In this document: piece by piece, positions 44,147 to 53,926 of the stretch | Position numbering within the stretch: the stretch's first letter is position 1 | Layout: each line of letters begins with the position of its first letter | From: an uncultured Prevotellaceae bacterium | GTDB lineage: Bacteria > Bacteroidota > Bacteroidia > Bacteroidales > Muribaculaceae | NCBI GenBank assembly: GCA_900318335.1 | Contig: ONKF01000016.1 | Span: 19,169-83,168, forward strand | DNA: 64,000 bases | Direction of reading: 5' to 3' | The notes under the pieces: model-generated | What the model saw: the letters and a program-made list of their open reading frames with translations, nothing else | Database searches by the model: none | Told to the model about the DNA's origin: nothing | Made by a program: the position numbers and the translations under genes

Positions 44147-47100
44147 ATGAAAAATTTAAAATTACTGACTAAGAAGAGGCTAAGGCTACTTGCCCTACTC
44201 CTCTGTTTGACTGCATCCATCCCGCAGCTGTGGGCGGATGATTTCTACATGTTGAGCAGTGCCACAACATGGGAAAGAAACAATCTTCTCAATGACGCCT
44301 ACAAGATGACCGAGTCTAACGGCGAATGGACATGGTCCTTCACACCCACATCAGATGGGGACTTTTTCTTCCGAATCGTTGGACGATCGTCAAATGGATG
44401 GTATGGCAATGATATCGCCGCATCCTACGACCAACAGCTTATAACGACAACTTATCAAAGCAGTTCTTGGAATACCTCTAATGCTTGGAAACTATCTGTT
44501 ACGGCAGGAAGAACTTATACTTTCTATAAAAACGGTAGCCAGCAGGTAAAGTATTCCGTAACTGATGTTGTTGTTCCTGACACCTATGTTGTTGCAGGTC
44601 CGACTGAAGTATTCGGATCCTATTGGAATGGTTCTGATGCCAACAACTTAATGGAAGAAGGCAATGATGGCAAGTACACGCTCGAACTGAACAATGTTGC
44701 CCTTACTGCCTCAGTCTACAACCTTTATAAAATTGTCAAGAACGGCTCCACATGGATTGGAGACCCCAACAATAATGGCAATAACTTTAGGTTTGCTGTT
44801 CCCCTCAACGGAACTTATGATGTGACTTTTAGTTTCGATCCCAGCAATAATAATTGCACCGTAACCTATACGTTACTGAATGCTACTGGAGGTGAAATTT
44901 ATACCGTTGCTGGCACAAACACCACCATATTAGGTTCAGAATGGACCCCAGAAAACACTAACAACGATATGGCATTGCAAGGCAATGGACTCTATCAGCT
45001 CACAAAAAACAATGTAGAGTTGGGCGATAATCCATCTTGCAGCTTTAAGGTTGTTGTTAACCACGCTTGGGGCACTGCATATCCCAGCGACAATGCCAGT
45101 GTCACTGGATTTAATGGAAGTGGAACCTACGACATTGTATTCACTTACGACCCAAGCACACATGAGGTAACTGGTGTCGCAACCAAACAGATTCCTCCTG
45201 TTGATTACTATGTTATCGGTGACAATAATGCGTTGTGGCCTGGTGGCTGGAGCACTACCGACATCCCCGCTTCACAGTTGATGACGAACAATGACGGCTC
45301 CTACACCTGGGCTGTCAAGAACGTCCATCTGGATTTTGGCGATTTTGGTTTCAAGGTCTATGACAGCAATGCTGTTTATCACCCGTCAGGCTCTGACAAT
45401 GTGCAGATTAATGTCACCGAACCTGGCACTTACGACTTGACCATCACCTTTGATCCAAGCAACAGCGACGACATGCCGGTTGTCACACTGACCCCTGTCA
45501 CTCTTGACCCGTTGACTTATAGCGTGGTTGGCTCGGCTGCCTTGTTCGGTGGTGATGACTGGGCCAACGCCCAGGCCATGACCGACGACGGCGATAACAC
45601 CTACTCCTGGGATTCGGGTAACAAGCAACTCACTGCAGGCACCTACTCGTTTAAGGTGAAGGACAACATGGGTCACTGGTTTGGCACTGCCGGCAGCGAC
45701 AATGGCGACAACATCGAGGTTGTAATCCCCGCCGATGGCACTTATACCCTGCACATCGACTTTGACGGCAACAATGCACCCACCTATCAACTGCGCCGCA
45801 TCGACATCCCCACGATGTATATCACGGGCGACCTCGGTTCGGGTTGGTCACCCATGCCCACTGCGATGACCTATGACAGCACGACCGGGTTGTACTCCTA
45901 CAACTACAACGTCATCAATCCGGGCACATTCGGCTTTGTGTTTGCCGACGGACAAGGCGACAATGCCGATGACTGGGATAACTTTAACAACAACTACCGC
46001 ATCGGCCCGACCGACGGTAACGTGACGGTCACGCTCAATGGCGACTGGACCAGAACCCAGCACTCCCAGGGCGATCACGGTTCTTATCTCGTGACTCTGG
46101 GCGTGGGCAATTACACCATCTACTATGACCCGACCAACATGAAGTTCAGGGTCGTTGGCAGTGAGCCCGTATACATCACGGGTGACCTCGGCCTGGGTTT
46201 AGGCTGGACCTACAACCCCACAACGGCAATGACTTATGACGATGCAACCGGCACCTATAAGTACACCTACAGGGTGCCCAATCAGGGAACCTACGGCTTT
46301 GTGTTTGCCACGGGCCAAGTGACAGGAATCGACGACCAGGGCCAAGCCTGGAATACCTTCAACAGCAACTACCGCATCGGCCCGACCAGCGGTGACCAGA
46401 CCGTTACGCTCAATGGCGACTGGGCTGATACCCAATTTGCCGGCGGCGACCACGGCTCCTACCAGGTGACGCTGCCTGCCGGTAATGTCACCATCATCCT
46501 GGACAAGTCGAGCAACCCGATGAGGTTCAAGGTCATCAGTGACCAGCAATTGGGCTATGAGCTCTACATGGTGGGTGGCCTCACCTATGAGAACGAGATC
46601 CACCACTATGCCCCCAACGACGGTATTCTCATGAAGTATGACAACGCCAAGAAGTTGTACTACCTGAACCACGTCACGCTCAACACCAACTCCACCTTCT
46701 GCTTCTCACATGAGCTGGGTAGCAACGACCAAGACTGGCCCGGCATGGGCACCCGCTACGGCAACGACGACACCAACGAGCACTACTTTGTACCCAGGGA
46801 GGGCGACATCGCTGCCCACCTCAAGGTCACTGGCGACAAGATTGACGTCAATATGCCCCTCGACGAGTGGGATGACGATAAGGGCGAGTGGATGATGTAC
46901 ACCGCTGGCATCTACAACGTGGTGGTCAACCTCGAGGACGGATGGGTGAAGCTCATCAAGACCGACCACTTCTCACTCTTCCCCATGAACGTCTACCTGG
47001 AGAAGACCGATAATGTCGAAATCAGCAACGTGGGCGAACACGGCACCGTATATTCTGCCGAGCAATTCATGGGCAACTGGCCCCTGATTGCATGGAACCG

Positions 47101-49330
47101 TACCGATGTGCAGGAAGGCCAAACCGAGGGTACATGGGATCCTCATGGCAACCACTACTCAGTGACTTACATTGGTGACACCATCACCGCCGACGGCAAG
47201 CAGTGGTGGCACTGGCAGGTGAGCGCCTCGATTGCCGAGGTTGTGTTCACCCGCACCAACCAGACTCCCAACCAGAGCCCCACTATCGCCCGCAAGTCGG
47301 GTGTGCTGTGGTACACTTGGGAGGAGGATAACACCATGACCGACCATAGCCGCGAATACTTTACCTCGTCGGCAACTTCACTGCCCGGCAACGTGGTGGT
47401 TGAGGAAGGTCACTACTACGTCTACTTCATCAACACCGTGGGATGGGAAACCGTCTATTGCTATGCTTGGGACGGCCCGACCTCACCCTACATCGACGGC
47501 CATGGCAAGAACCTCGAGTCCTGGCCCGGCCAAGTCATGACCTGCGTCGGCATCGACCCGATGACCGGTTATGAGGTATGGGAATATGACTTCGGTGCCA
47601 TCGATGACAGCAACGCCCCCGGCTCCCTGCTCTTCCATGACGGCACTCCCGTAGCCACGACCGATGCCAAGGAGCAGACCGGTGACTTCGTGTACGTCAA
47701 TGGCGGTGTATATGACTACCTGGGCCTGTTTGATGACGCTTACACGCTCAACAGCCTCATCCGCACGGCCAAGAAAAAGATACGTTACACCATCAGCAAC
47801 GACCTGCTCGGCGTTTACTATGATCCCGACGCCAAGACCCCGGTCACCTATCCTAACAGTAGCGGCACCAATGTTACCGAGACCGTAACAGGCGCTCTTT
47901 ATGCTAAGGACTTGAACGACTACGGCGAGAAGTCCGTTATGCCTGATGGCGACGAGTTCACCGACTACGTTTATGACATCTGCGGCACCTGGGGCACCGA
48001 CGGATCCAGACCGTCGCAGATCATGGACAAGAGGACCGAGTATGACCAGAGTAACTGGATCAAACTCGTGGTATCGCCCAACTACGATGGTGCGACCAAC
48101 CTGCCTAATGTTCCAAAGCCTGACTTGTCACAATATGTGAATCGCATTATTCCTGGCAAGACCCTGCAGCTGTACATGACCGACAGCATCAACCCGACGG
48201 CCCGTGTGATGGCTATCCAGATGGGTGACGAAATGACCTATGAGCCTAACGTTTACATCTCGTCCCACTTCAACGACACTGTGGTGTTCAATTACACCCA
48301 CCGCGAGTGGCAACCCTATCCATATGCTGGCAACTACCGTACCCAGCCGTTTATCACTTGGCATGAGAATGGCGAGGGTGGTAACATCTATGCCACGGTT
48401 GAACGCGTCCGTGTCGATGATAATCCCTACAAGATGTTCTATGTGGCTCCCAAGCCTCAGGAGATAGCTTACATCACTTGGGTTGTCTATGACAACGACA
48501 ACATTCCCAACAGTGAGGGCATTCCGCCCTATGGTAACTACAAGCCAGGCGTCTATACTCCCTACACCCCCGAGGGTCGTTTCCTGCCTGAAGATCCCGG
48601 CCGTTTCTATGCTCCGCGCAACTTCGACCGCAGTGAGACCATTAGCTTAGAGTATCTTGAGGGTCTGGTTGACAAGGGCATCATCACCCAAGATCAGCTT
48701 GACGAACTGCGCGTCGGCGGCTACCTGAGCGAAGACCAGCTGAATACCATCTGGGGTGGCTACGGCCAGCAGTATGGTCCTTACACCAACGGCTACATGC
48801 AGTATGGCGCTATCAAGGTCAACTGGTCACTGTTCGACATCAATAAGAGCGGTGGTGAAGCCTGGTGGCAGATCTTCAGGCCTGGTCAGGCCTATAAGTT
48901 CAAGGCCATCATCCGTTATGCTCGCGGCAGCGTGGGCAAGGACAGCGCCGACAACTACTACTATGAGCCCAGCAGTGGTGAGGGTAACGACGGAACCATA
49001 CTGAGTGGTCCGCGCCGTGCAGGTGAAAACGACAACACCTACTATCCCAACCTGTACTTTACCGGTGACTACAAGAAGGAAGATCTCACCAGAAGCAAGT
49101 TCATCATCTTCCCCATCGAGGCCCGTAGCGGTGTTTCTAACGGTACTGACATGGGTAACGTGACCACCGTCAGGGAGGTCATCCAGGATGTGACGGCACC
49201 GCGAACCATCTCATCGGTACGCTACTTCAACCTGATGGGTGTGGAGAGCGACAAGCCGTTCGACGGCATCAACATCGTCGTTACTACCTACAGTGACGGC
49301 AGCCGCACCTCCAAGAAGATCCTGCGTTAA
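44147..49330 (+). CDS. Giant secreted protein with about eight beta-sandwich repeats
   Basis: 1727 residues. Signal peptide MKNLKLLTKKRLRLLALLLCL (cleavage likely after LWA). The first 900 residues contain about eight modules of roughly 100 residues starting near 32, 145, 248, 353, 455, 557, 674 and 803, each opening with Y-x-V/I-x-G (YVVAGPTEVFGSYW, YTVAGTNTTILGSEW, YVIGDNNALWPGGW, MYITGDLGSGWSP) and containing YDVTFSFDPSNN-like strands. They resemble the SusE/X25-type starch-binding modules. The second half is not repetitive and carries many aromatic residues. The C-terminal 38 residues match the tail of the subtilase at 4131. Probably a surface polysaccharide-binding or adhesion protein; no catalytic motif recognised. 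Composition shifts from AT-rich in the first kilobase to GC-rich. Confidence 0.82.
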   Translation: MKNLKLLTKKRLRLLALLLCLTASIPQLWADDFYMLSSATTWERNNLLNDAYKMTESNGEWTWSFTPTSDGDFFFRIVGRSSNGWYGNDIAASYDQQLITTTYQSSSWNTSNAWKLSVTAGRTYTFYKNGSQQVKYSVTDVVVPDTYVVAGPTEVFGSYWNGSDANNLMEEGNDGKYTLELNNVALTASVYNLYKIVKNGSTWIGDPNNNGNNFRFAVPLNGTYDVTFSFDPSNNNCTVTYTLLNATGGEIYTVAGTNTTILGSEWTPENTNNDMALQGNGLYQLTKNNVELGDNPSCSFKVVVNHAWGTAYPSDNASVTGFNGSGTYDIVFTYDPSTHEVTGVATKQIPPVDYYVIGDNNALWPGGWSTTDIPASQLMTNNDGSYTWAVKNVHLDFGDFGFKVYDSNAVYHPSGSDNVQINVTEPGTYDLTITFDPSNSDDMPVVTLTPVTLDPLTYSVVGSAALFGGDDWANAQAMTDDGDNTYSWDSGNKQLTAGTYSFKVKDNMGHWFGTAGSDNGDNIEVVIPADGTYTLHIDFDGNNAPTYQLRRIDIPTMYITGDLGSGWSPMPTAMTYDSTTGLYSYNYNVINPGTFGFVFADGQGDNADDWDNFNNNYRIGPTDGNVTVTLNGDWTRTQHSQGDHGSYLVTLGVGNYTIYYDPTNMKFRVVGSEPVYITGDLGLGLGWTYNPTTAMTYDDATGTYKYTYRVPNQGTYGFVFATGQVTGIDDQGQAWNTFNSNYRIGPTSGDQTVTLNGDWADTQFAGGDHGSYQVTLPAGNVTIILDKSSNPMRFKVISDQQLGYELYMVGGLTYENEIHHYAPNDGILMKYDNAKKLYYLNHVTLNTNSTFCFSHELGSNDQDWPGMGTRYGNDDTNEHYFVPREGDIAAHLKVTGDKIDVNMPLDEWDDDKGEWMMYTAGIYNVVVNLEDGWVKLIKTDHFSLFPMNVYLEKTDNVEISNVGEHGTVYSAEQFMGNWPLIAWNRTDVQEGQTEGTWDPHGNHYSVTYIGDTITADGKQWWHWQVSASIAEVVFTRTNQTPNQSPTIARKSGVLWYTWEEDNTMTDHSREYFTSSATSLPGNVVVEEGHYYVYFINTVGWETVYCYAWDGPTSPYIDGHGKNLESWPGQVMTCVGIDPMTGYEVWEYDFGAIDDSNAPGSLLFHDGTPVATTDAKEQTGDFVYVNGGVYDYLGLFDDAYTLNSLIRTAKKKIRYTISNDLLGVYYDPDAKTPVTYPNSSGTNVTETVTGALYAKDLNDYGEKSVMPDGDEFTDYVYDICGTWGTDGSRPSQIMDKRTEYDQSNWIKLVVSPNYDGATNLPNVPKPDLSQYVNRIIPGKTLQLYMTDSINPTARVMAIQMGDEMTYEPNVYISSHFNDTVVFNYTHREWQPYPYAGNYRTQPFITWHENGEGGNIYATVERVRVDDNPYKMFYVAPKPQEIAYITWVVYDNDNIPNSEGIPPYGNYKPGVYTPYTPEGRFLPEDPGRFYAPRNFDRSETISLEYLEGLVDKGIITQDQLDELRVGGYLSEDQLNTIWGGYGQQYGPYTNGYMQYGAIKVNWSLFDINKSGGEAWWQIFRPGQAYKFKAIIRYARGSVGKDSADNYYYEPSSGEGNDGTILSGPRRAGENDNTYYPNLYFTGDYKKEDLTRSKFIIFPIEARSGVSNGTDMGNVTTVREVIQDVTAPRTISSVRYFNLMGVESDKPFDGINIVVTTYSDGSRTSKKILR

Positions 49331-49362
49331 CAACTGTTCCCGCAACAGACCATAATCTACTG

Positions 49363-49400
49363 CAGCCGCACCTTTACAACCAGGGTGCGGCTGTTGTTTT
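49363..49400 (+). terminator. Intrinsic terminator of giant protein gene
   Basis: CAGCCGCACC (49363-49372) pairs with GGTGCGGCTG (49384-49393), then TTGTTTTAT. Confidence 0.88.
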
Positions 49401-49455
49401 ATCATTATGTTGAAAAAAATCGGGCCAAGGATAGATTATTGACGGGGAAAAACAT

Positions 49456-49463
49456 TACCTTTG
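49456..49463 (+). promoter_or_regulatory. Promoter box for DUF1599 gene
   Basis: TACCTTTG fits TAnnTTTG, 31 bases before the start codon. Confidence 0.65.
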
Positions 49464-49493
49464 TAAGTTAAAACAAGAATTGAGAGAGAGAAT

Positions 49494-50042
49494 ATGCAAG
49501 ATACCAGCAAACAATATGATGAGGCGATTGCCCAGTGCCGCGAACTGTTCATCAACAAGATGAAGGATTACGGTCCCTCGTGGCGCATCCTCAGGCCGCG
49601 ATCGGTAACCGACCAGATTTTCATCAAGGCCAAGCGCATACGCACCCTGGAACTCAATGGCGAGACCAAGGTGGGAGAAGGCATCTGGCCCGAATTCATC
49701 GGCATTATCAACTATGGCATCATCGGCCTCATCCAACTCAAGTTGGGCTACAGCGACACCGTCGACATCAGCAAGGAACAAGCTTTGGAACTCTATGACA
49801 AGTTCATCGCCGACACCAAGAACCTGATGATTGCCAAGAATACCGACTATGGCGAGGCATGGCGCGACATGCGCATCTCGAGCTATACCGACCTCATTCT
49901 CACCAAGATTCAGCGCACCAAGGAGATTGAGAACCATGGCGGAGCGACACTCGTGAGCGAAGGCATCGACGCCAACTATCAGGACATGATCAATTACAGC
50001 GTGTTTGCTCTCATCAAGCACAACGAGAGAGAAAATAGTTAA
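49494..50042 (+). CDS. DUF1599 domain protein
   Basis: 182 residues, cytosolic. Two copies of one module are visible: KMKDYGPSWRILRPRSVTDQ followed by IWPEFIGIINYGIIGLIQL, and KNTDYGEAWRDMRISSYTDL followed by DANYQDMINYSVFALIKH, an internal duplication typical of DUF1599. The K/T-DYG-x-x-W motifs and the acidic and Asn residues recall all-alpha nucleotide pyrophosphohydrolases of the MazG/dUTPase kind, a suggestion only. Stop lies 54 bases before the BT_3928-like gene, with an AT-rich spacer of repeated AATAGTT units. Confidence 0.88.
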   Translation: MQDTSKQYDEAIAQCRELFINKMKDYGPSWRILRPRSVTDQIFIKAKRIRTLELNGETKVGEGIWPEFIGIINYGIIGLIQLKLGYSDTVDISKEQALELYDKFIADTKNLMIAKNTDYGEAWRDMRISSYTDLILTKIQRTKEIENHGGATLVSEGIDANYQDMINYSVFALIKHNERENS

Positions 50043-50096
50043 TAGTTAATAGAGAATAGTTAATAGTTGGACTAAGGACTAAAAACTAAAAACCAA

Positions 50097-51434
50097 ATGA
50101 CCATCAAAGCCATCATCAATGCGGTCAAGGGCGAGAAGTGGTGCCTACTGTTGACGATGCTCATGCGGCTCACCGTGGGTGGCGTGTTCATCTTCTCGGG
50201 CTTCACCAAGGCAATTGACCCCTGGGGCACCGGCTACAAGATTACCGACTACCTGAATGCCCTTGGGATGACCGAATGGGCGGGCACGGCACTGTTCATC
50301 GCCGTTGCACTCGCCGCAATCGAGTTCGTCCTGGGCGTGGTCATCGCCGTGGGTGCCTATCGCCGTGGCGGTCCCGTGCTGGCCTTGGTTCTGATGATCA
50401 TCATGACGCCGCTCACGTTGTGGCTGGCCGTGACGGGCGCAGTGCCCGACTGCGGCTGCTTTGGCGACGCGTTGCACTTGAGCAACTGGGCGACATTCGG
50501 CAAGAACGTGCTGCTCCTGTTGGGCATCATCTACTTGCTGGCGTTCAACAAGTCGTTGCGCGGCGTTTACGGTCCCGCAGTGCAATGGGTGATACTGGCG
50601 TTGTCATTCGCCCTGATGATGGCGGTGGCCTACTATGGCTACTTCGTCCAGCCGCTCATCGACTACCGTCCCTATCCCGAGGGTACCCGCCTCGTTTCAT
50701 CGACAATCGAGGACAACGATGAGAGTGAGGATGATTTCATCTTCATCTACAGCAAGAACGGTGAGGAACACGAGTTCACCATCGACAGCCTGCCCGATGA
50801 GGAAGACGGCTGGGAATATGTGACGCGATACCACGCCCGACGTCCCCAGACCAGGGTCATCATGCAGCACGGCAATGCCGGTGACGGCATCGCCATCGCC
50901 GACAGTGACGGTAACGACGTGACCTTGGATTTGCTGGGCGACAGCCACCGTACGCTGCTGTTGCTCTTCCCTGACCTGCCCCAAGTGGGTGTCGTCAACT
51001 CGTTCACCCTGAACGATCTTCACGATGCGGCACTCGTAGCCCAAACCGACGTCATCGGGCTCACCCCCGCCACCGACGGGGAGATAGAGCATTGGAAAGA
51101 CATCTCGATGGCCAGCTATCCCATCTACCACATGGATGACAGTGAGCTCAAGATGATAGCACGTGGCAATCCTGCTGTGGTCTATCTCGAGGACGGCGTG
51201 ATCAAGTGGAAGCGCACACTCTCCTCGCTCGATGGCGAGGAACAGACCATGGAGATCAGCGAGATGGGCAGCACATTTGATGCCGACAACACCCTGACCA
51301 ACCTGACGCTCACCTATCTGGCGGCCATGCTGGCTCTCCTCATCATCAATCGCACCCACCTCATGGTGAGGTACTTCTACTACAAGCGCAACAAGAAAAA
51401 ATCCAACAACCAACAACCGACAACCAAGGACTAA
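50097..51434 (+). CDS. BT_3928-like DoxX/MauE-type membrane protein
   Basis: 445 residues. The N-terminal 190 residues contain four or five membrane helices of DoxX/MauE type (LTVGGVFIFSGFTKAIDPWGTGYK and GAVPDCGCFGDALHLSNW with the C-x-C pair seen in methylamine-utilisation-type proteins). Residues about 200-405 are a soluble, probably periplasmic, domain with VLF-like strands; a final membrane helix precedes the basic tail YYKRNKKKSNN. The redox-like CxC suggests a role in disulfide or thiol chemistry, but this is inference. I recall this protein next to tpiA in Bacteroides; here tpiA lies 10 kb downstream. The following kinase-AAA gene starts five bases after its stop. Confidence 0.85.
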   Translation: MTIKAIINAVKGEKWCLLLTMLMRLTVGGVFIFSGFTKAIDPWGTGYKITDYLNALGMTEWAGTALFIAVALAAIEFVLGVVIAVGAYRRGGPVLALVLMIIMTPLTLWLAVTGAVPDCGCFGDALHLSNWATFGKNVLLLLGIIYLLAFNKSLRGVYGPAVQWVILALSFALMMAVAYYGYFVQPLIDYRPYPEGTRLVSSTIEDNDESEDDFIFIYSKNGEEHEFTIDSLPDEEDGWEYVTRYHARRPQTRVIMQHGNAGDGIAIADSDGNDVTLDLLGDSHRTLLLLFPDLPQVGVVNSFTLNDLHDAALVAQTDVIGLTPATDGEIEHWKDISMASYPIYHMDDSELKMIARGNPAVVYLEDGVIKWKRTLSSLDGEEQTMEISEMGSTFDADNTLTNLTLTYLAAMLALLIINRTHLMVRYFYYKRNKKKSNNQQPTTKD

Positions 51435-51439
51435 ACAAT

Positions 51440-53284
51440 ATGATTCTCAAACAAGGACAACCCATCGGTGACCGATGGCACGTGGTTTACCTGATCAAGG
51501 AAAACCCTTATGCCGAGAGCTATCGCGTTGAAGACGAGAGCGGTAATCCCTATTTCCTGAAGATTTACCGACTCAAGGACACCCCCGACAAACTCTTACA
51601 TGACGGAGAGGTGGCCGAAATCGTCGTTTCACGCCAACTGAAACACAAGAACATCGTGAGCTGTATTGCCGACGGCATCTACAGCGACGAGGCCGGCGAG
51701 TGCCGCTACATGGTGGCAACCTACTTCAGCGGTGAGCTGCTGAGTGAGATGCTTCAGCGCAAGAAGAAGAACAAACTTGAGCCGAAAACCGCCGTCAAGA
51801 TCTTCATTGATATACTACAGGGCCTGCAATACCTGCACACCCGCCCCGGAGTGCTGCTCCACAATGACATCAATCCCACTAACGTGATGCTGAGCAGCAA
51901 GACCCGTGGCACTGCCGAACTCATCGACCTGGGCCATGTGTCACCATGCTTCATGGGCAATGCCCCGTTTGACACTGCCGACCTGGACCCCCGCTACGCC
52001 AGCGGCCAGTCGTTCCTGGGCAAGTATGACGAGCGCAACGACATCTTTGCCGCCACGGGCGTGTTCTATACCATGCTCACGGGCAAAGCCCCCTGGGGAG
52101 TGGAATTCACACCCCAGATGTCACGTAAAGAGAAAATCAGGCTTGTGCAGAAGGCCCGCAGCGAGCAGGGCGAAATCGACGTCGATGACATCCATGACGA
52201 GAAGCTACAGGCCATCGTGGCGTGCGGCTTGTCGCTGAGCTATGTCGAGCGCTATGAGTCGGTCGACGAGATACTCAACGACCTGCTGGTCGACGATGAC
52301 AGCGACATGGCACAACAGATACGCAACCGCCTGGCTCAGCGTGAGCAGGAGGCTGGCCGTGGCGAGAACGAGAGCACCGAGAACTATCGGGGTGGCAGTG
52401 ACCGCACCCAAGCCGCTGCCGAGACCAGCGCCGACGTCGAGATCAAGCGGGGTGGCGGTAATGGATTTGCCGACATCGCCGGTATGGACGACCTCAAGGA
52501 GATGCTGCGCAAGCGCGTCATCCTCATCCTCCAGGATAAGGAACTGGCCGAGAAATACAAACTCACGCCACCCAATGGCATGCTGCTCTATGGCCCTCCC
52601 GGATGCGGCAAGAGCTTCTTTGCCGAGAAGTTTGCCGAGGAGACCGGCTTTAACTTCATTCTGGTCAAGGCAAGCGACCTGGGGTCTATCTACATTCATG
52701 GCTCACAGGGCAAAATCGCCGACCTGTTCAAGAAGGCCGAGGAGAATGCCCCCACGGTGCTCTGCTTCGACGAGTTTGACGCCTTTGTACCCAGCCGCTC
52801 GGGCGATCTGGGCAGTAACCAGGCGGGTGAGGTCAACGAGTTCCTCTCGCAGCTCAACAACTGCTCCAAGCGAGGCATCTTTGTGATCGCGACCAGCAAC
52901 CGTCCCGACAAGGTGGATCCCGCCGTGCTCCGCACGGGCCGCATCGACAAGCAGGTCTATGTCCCCATGCCCGACCTCACGGCACGCCGCCTGATGTTTG
53001 AACTGTACCTCAAGGACCGTCCCTGTGACGAAATCGACAGCAACGCCCTTGCCGAGAAGGCCGATGGCTATGTAGCCAGCGACATCGCCTATGTGGTGAA
53101 CGAGGCTGCGACTATCGCCGCCTTCAACCGCGAGAACATCACCCAGGAGTTGCTCCTCAAGACCATCGAGGGCATCAAGCCGTCAATCAGCAAGGACCTG
53201 TTGAAGGAGTATGAGGAAATGCGCAACAAGATGGAAGGCATCTCCCGCACCAACGCCCTCCCCCGTGTCGGCTTCCGCCAATAA
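51440..53284 (+). CDS. Protein kinase-like domain fused to AAA+ ATPase
   Basis: 614 residues. Residues about 10-290 follow the eukaryotic-type Ser/Thr kinase pattern: K41 in YFLKIYRLK (ATP lysine), a glutamate in VAEIVVSRQL (helix C), LLHNDINPTNVML (D143 and N148; HND instead of HRD), LIDLGHV (D163; DLG instead of DFG), and GVFYTMLTGKAPW. The glycine-rich loop is not recognisable. A disordered linker (QREQEAGRGENESTENYRGG) leads to a CDC48/FtsH-like AAA module at about 345-600: GFADIAGMDDLKEML, Walker A GPPGCGKS (385-392), Walker B LCFDEFDAF (D444, E445), ATSNRPDKVDP, arginine-finger RTGRIDKQV. No membrane segment or protease domain. Starts five bases after the BT_3928-like gene and is followed by the YbjN-like gene. 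Role unknown; ATP-driven remodelling controlled by phosphorylation or pseudokinase sensing is inference. Confidence 0.88.
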   Translation: MILKQGQPIGDRWHVVYLIKENPYAESYRVEDESGNPYFLKIYRLKDTPDKLLHDGEVAEIVVSRQLKHKNIVSCIADGIYSDEAGECRYMVATYFSGELLSEMLQRKKKNKLEPKTAVKIFIDILQGLQYLHTRPGVLLHNDINPTNVMLSSKTRGTAELIDLGHVSPCFMGNAPFDTADLDPRYASGQSFLGKYDERNDIFAATGVFYTMLTGKAPWGVEFTPQMSRKEKIRLVQKARSEQGEIDVDDIHDEKLQAIVACGLSLSYVERYESVDEILNDLLVDDDSDMAQQIRNRLAQREQEAGRGENESTENYRGGSDRTQAAAETSADVEIKRGGGNGFADIAGMDDLKEMLRKRVILILQDKELAEKYKLTPPNGMLLYGPPGCGKSFFAEKFAEETGFNFILVKASDLGSIYIHGSQGKIADLFKKAEENAPTVLCFDEFDAFVPSRSGDLGSNQAGEVNEFLSQLNNCSKRGIFVIATSNRPDKVDPAVLRTGRIDKQVYVPMPDLTARRLMFELYLKDRPCDEIDSNALAEKADGYVASDIAYVVNEAATIAAFNRENITQELLLKTIEGIKPSISKDLLKEYEEMRNKMEGISRTNALPRVGFRQ

Positions 53285-53322
53285 AAAACAACTAAGGACT
53301 AACAACTAAAAACTAAAATAAC

Positions 53323-53739
53323 ATGGATTTAAACAAACTGATGATGGAGTATCTGGCCGAGGAAGGGTTCCGTCCACACGAGACCCCCTTTGGCATCGCG
53401 TTTAAAAAAGAAGGCATCAATTTCCTGTATTTCAAGGATGAGGACGACGAGCAGTACTTCAGGCTCATGATGCCGGCCATCTTTGTCGTTACCGAGGACA
53501 ACGAGGACATCATCATGCGCGCAATGAACGATGTGAACGGCAATATCAAGGTCGTGAAACTCTACACCATGGAGATGGAAGACGAGCAGGGCCAAAAGGA
53601 GACCAGTGTGTGGGTAGCCTTTGAGATCCTGGCCGACACCACGCCCGAGTTGGGCGATATCGTTCCCCGCGCCATTTCTCTACTGCAGGGAGCACGCATC
53701 GCCTTCCTCGCCAAGCTCGAAGAAGTGGCCGATCATTAA
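53323..53739 (+). CDS. YbjN-like / type III secretion chaperone-like protein
   Basis: 138 residues, acidic, cytosolic. MDLNKLMMEYLAEEGFRPHE, then strands FGIAFKKEGINFLYFKDED, FRLMMPAIFVV, NGNIKVVKLYTMEME, VWVAFEILAD and a C-terminal helix LGDIVPRAISLLQGARIAFLAKL: the alpha-beta-alpha order of the YbjN/TY3S chaperone-like fold. Such proteins bind partner proteins rather than catalyse. It follows the kinase-AAA gene by 38 bases with a similar A-rich leader, so it is probably the adaptor or chaperone of that ATPase, an inference from position. Confidence 0.75.
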   Translation: MDLNKLMMEYLAEEGFRPHETPFGIAFKKEGINFLYFKDEDDEQYFRLMMPAIFVVTEDNEDIIMRAMNDVNGNIKVVKLYTMEMEDEQGQKETSVWVAFEILADTTPELGDIVPRAISLLQGARIAFLAKLEEVADH

Positions 53740-53773
53740 TTCCGACAAGCGGAATCACCTCATGAATTTTAAC

Positions 53774-53800
53774 CGATTTGGGCATTTTTCGACCAAATCG
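53774..53800 (+). terminator. Weak hairpin after YbjN-like gene
   Basis: CGATTTGG-11 bases-CCAAATCG, eight pairs, followed by CCTATTTCAT. Candidate end of the DUF1599-to-YbjN operon. Confidence 0.45.
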
Positions 53801-53926
53801 CCTATTTCATGCTCCACATCCTGCTTTTTCCCGTAAAATACAATTATTTTTGCACACGCTATTTCAAGCAAGTCTAATAACTATTTGTTCAACATTTAAT
53901 ATCAATTTTTAAAACTTAAAAAACAA

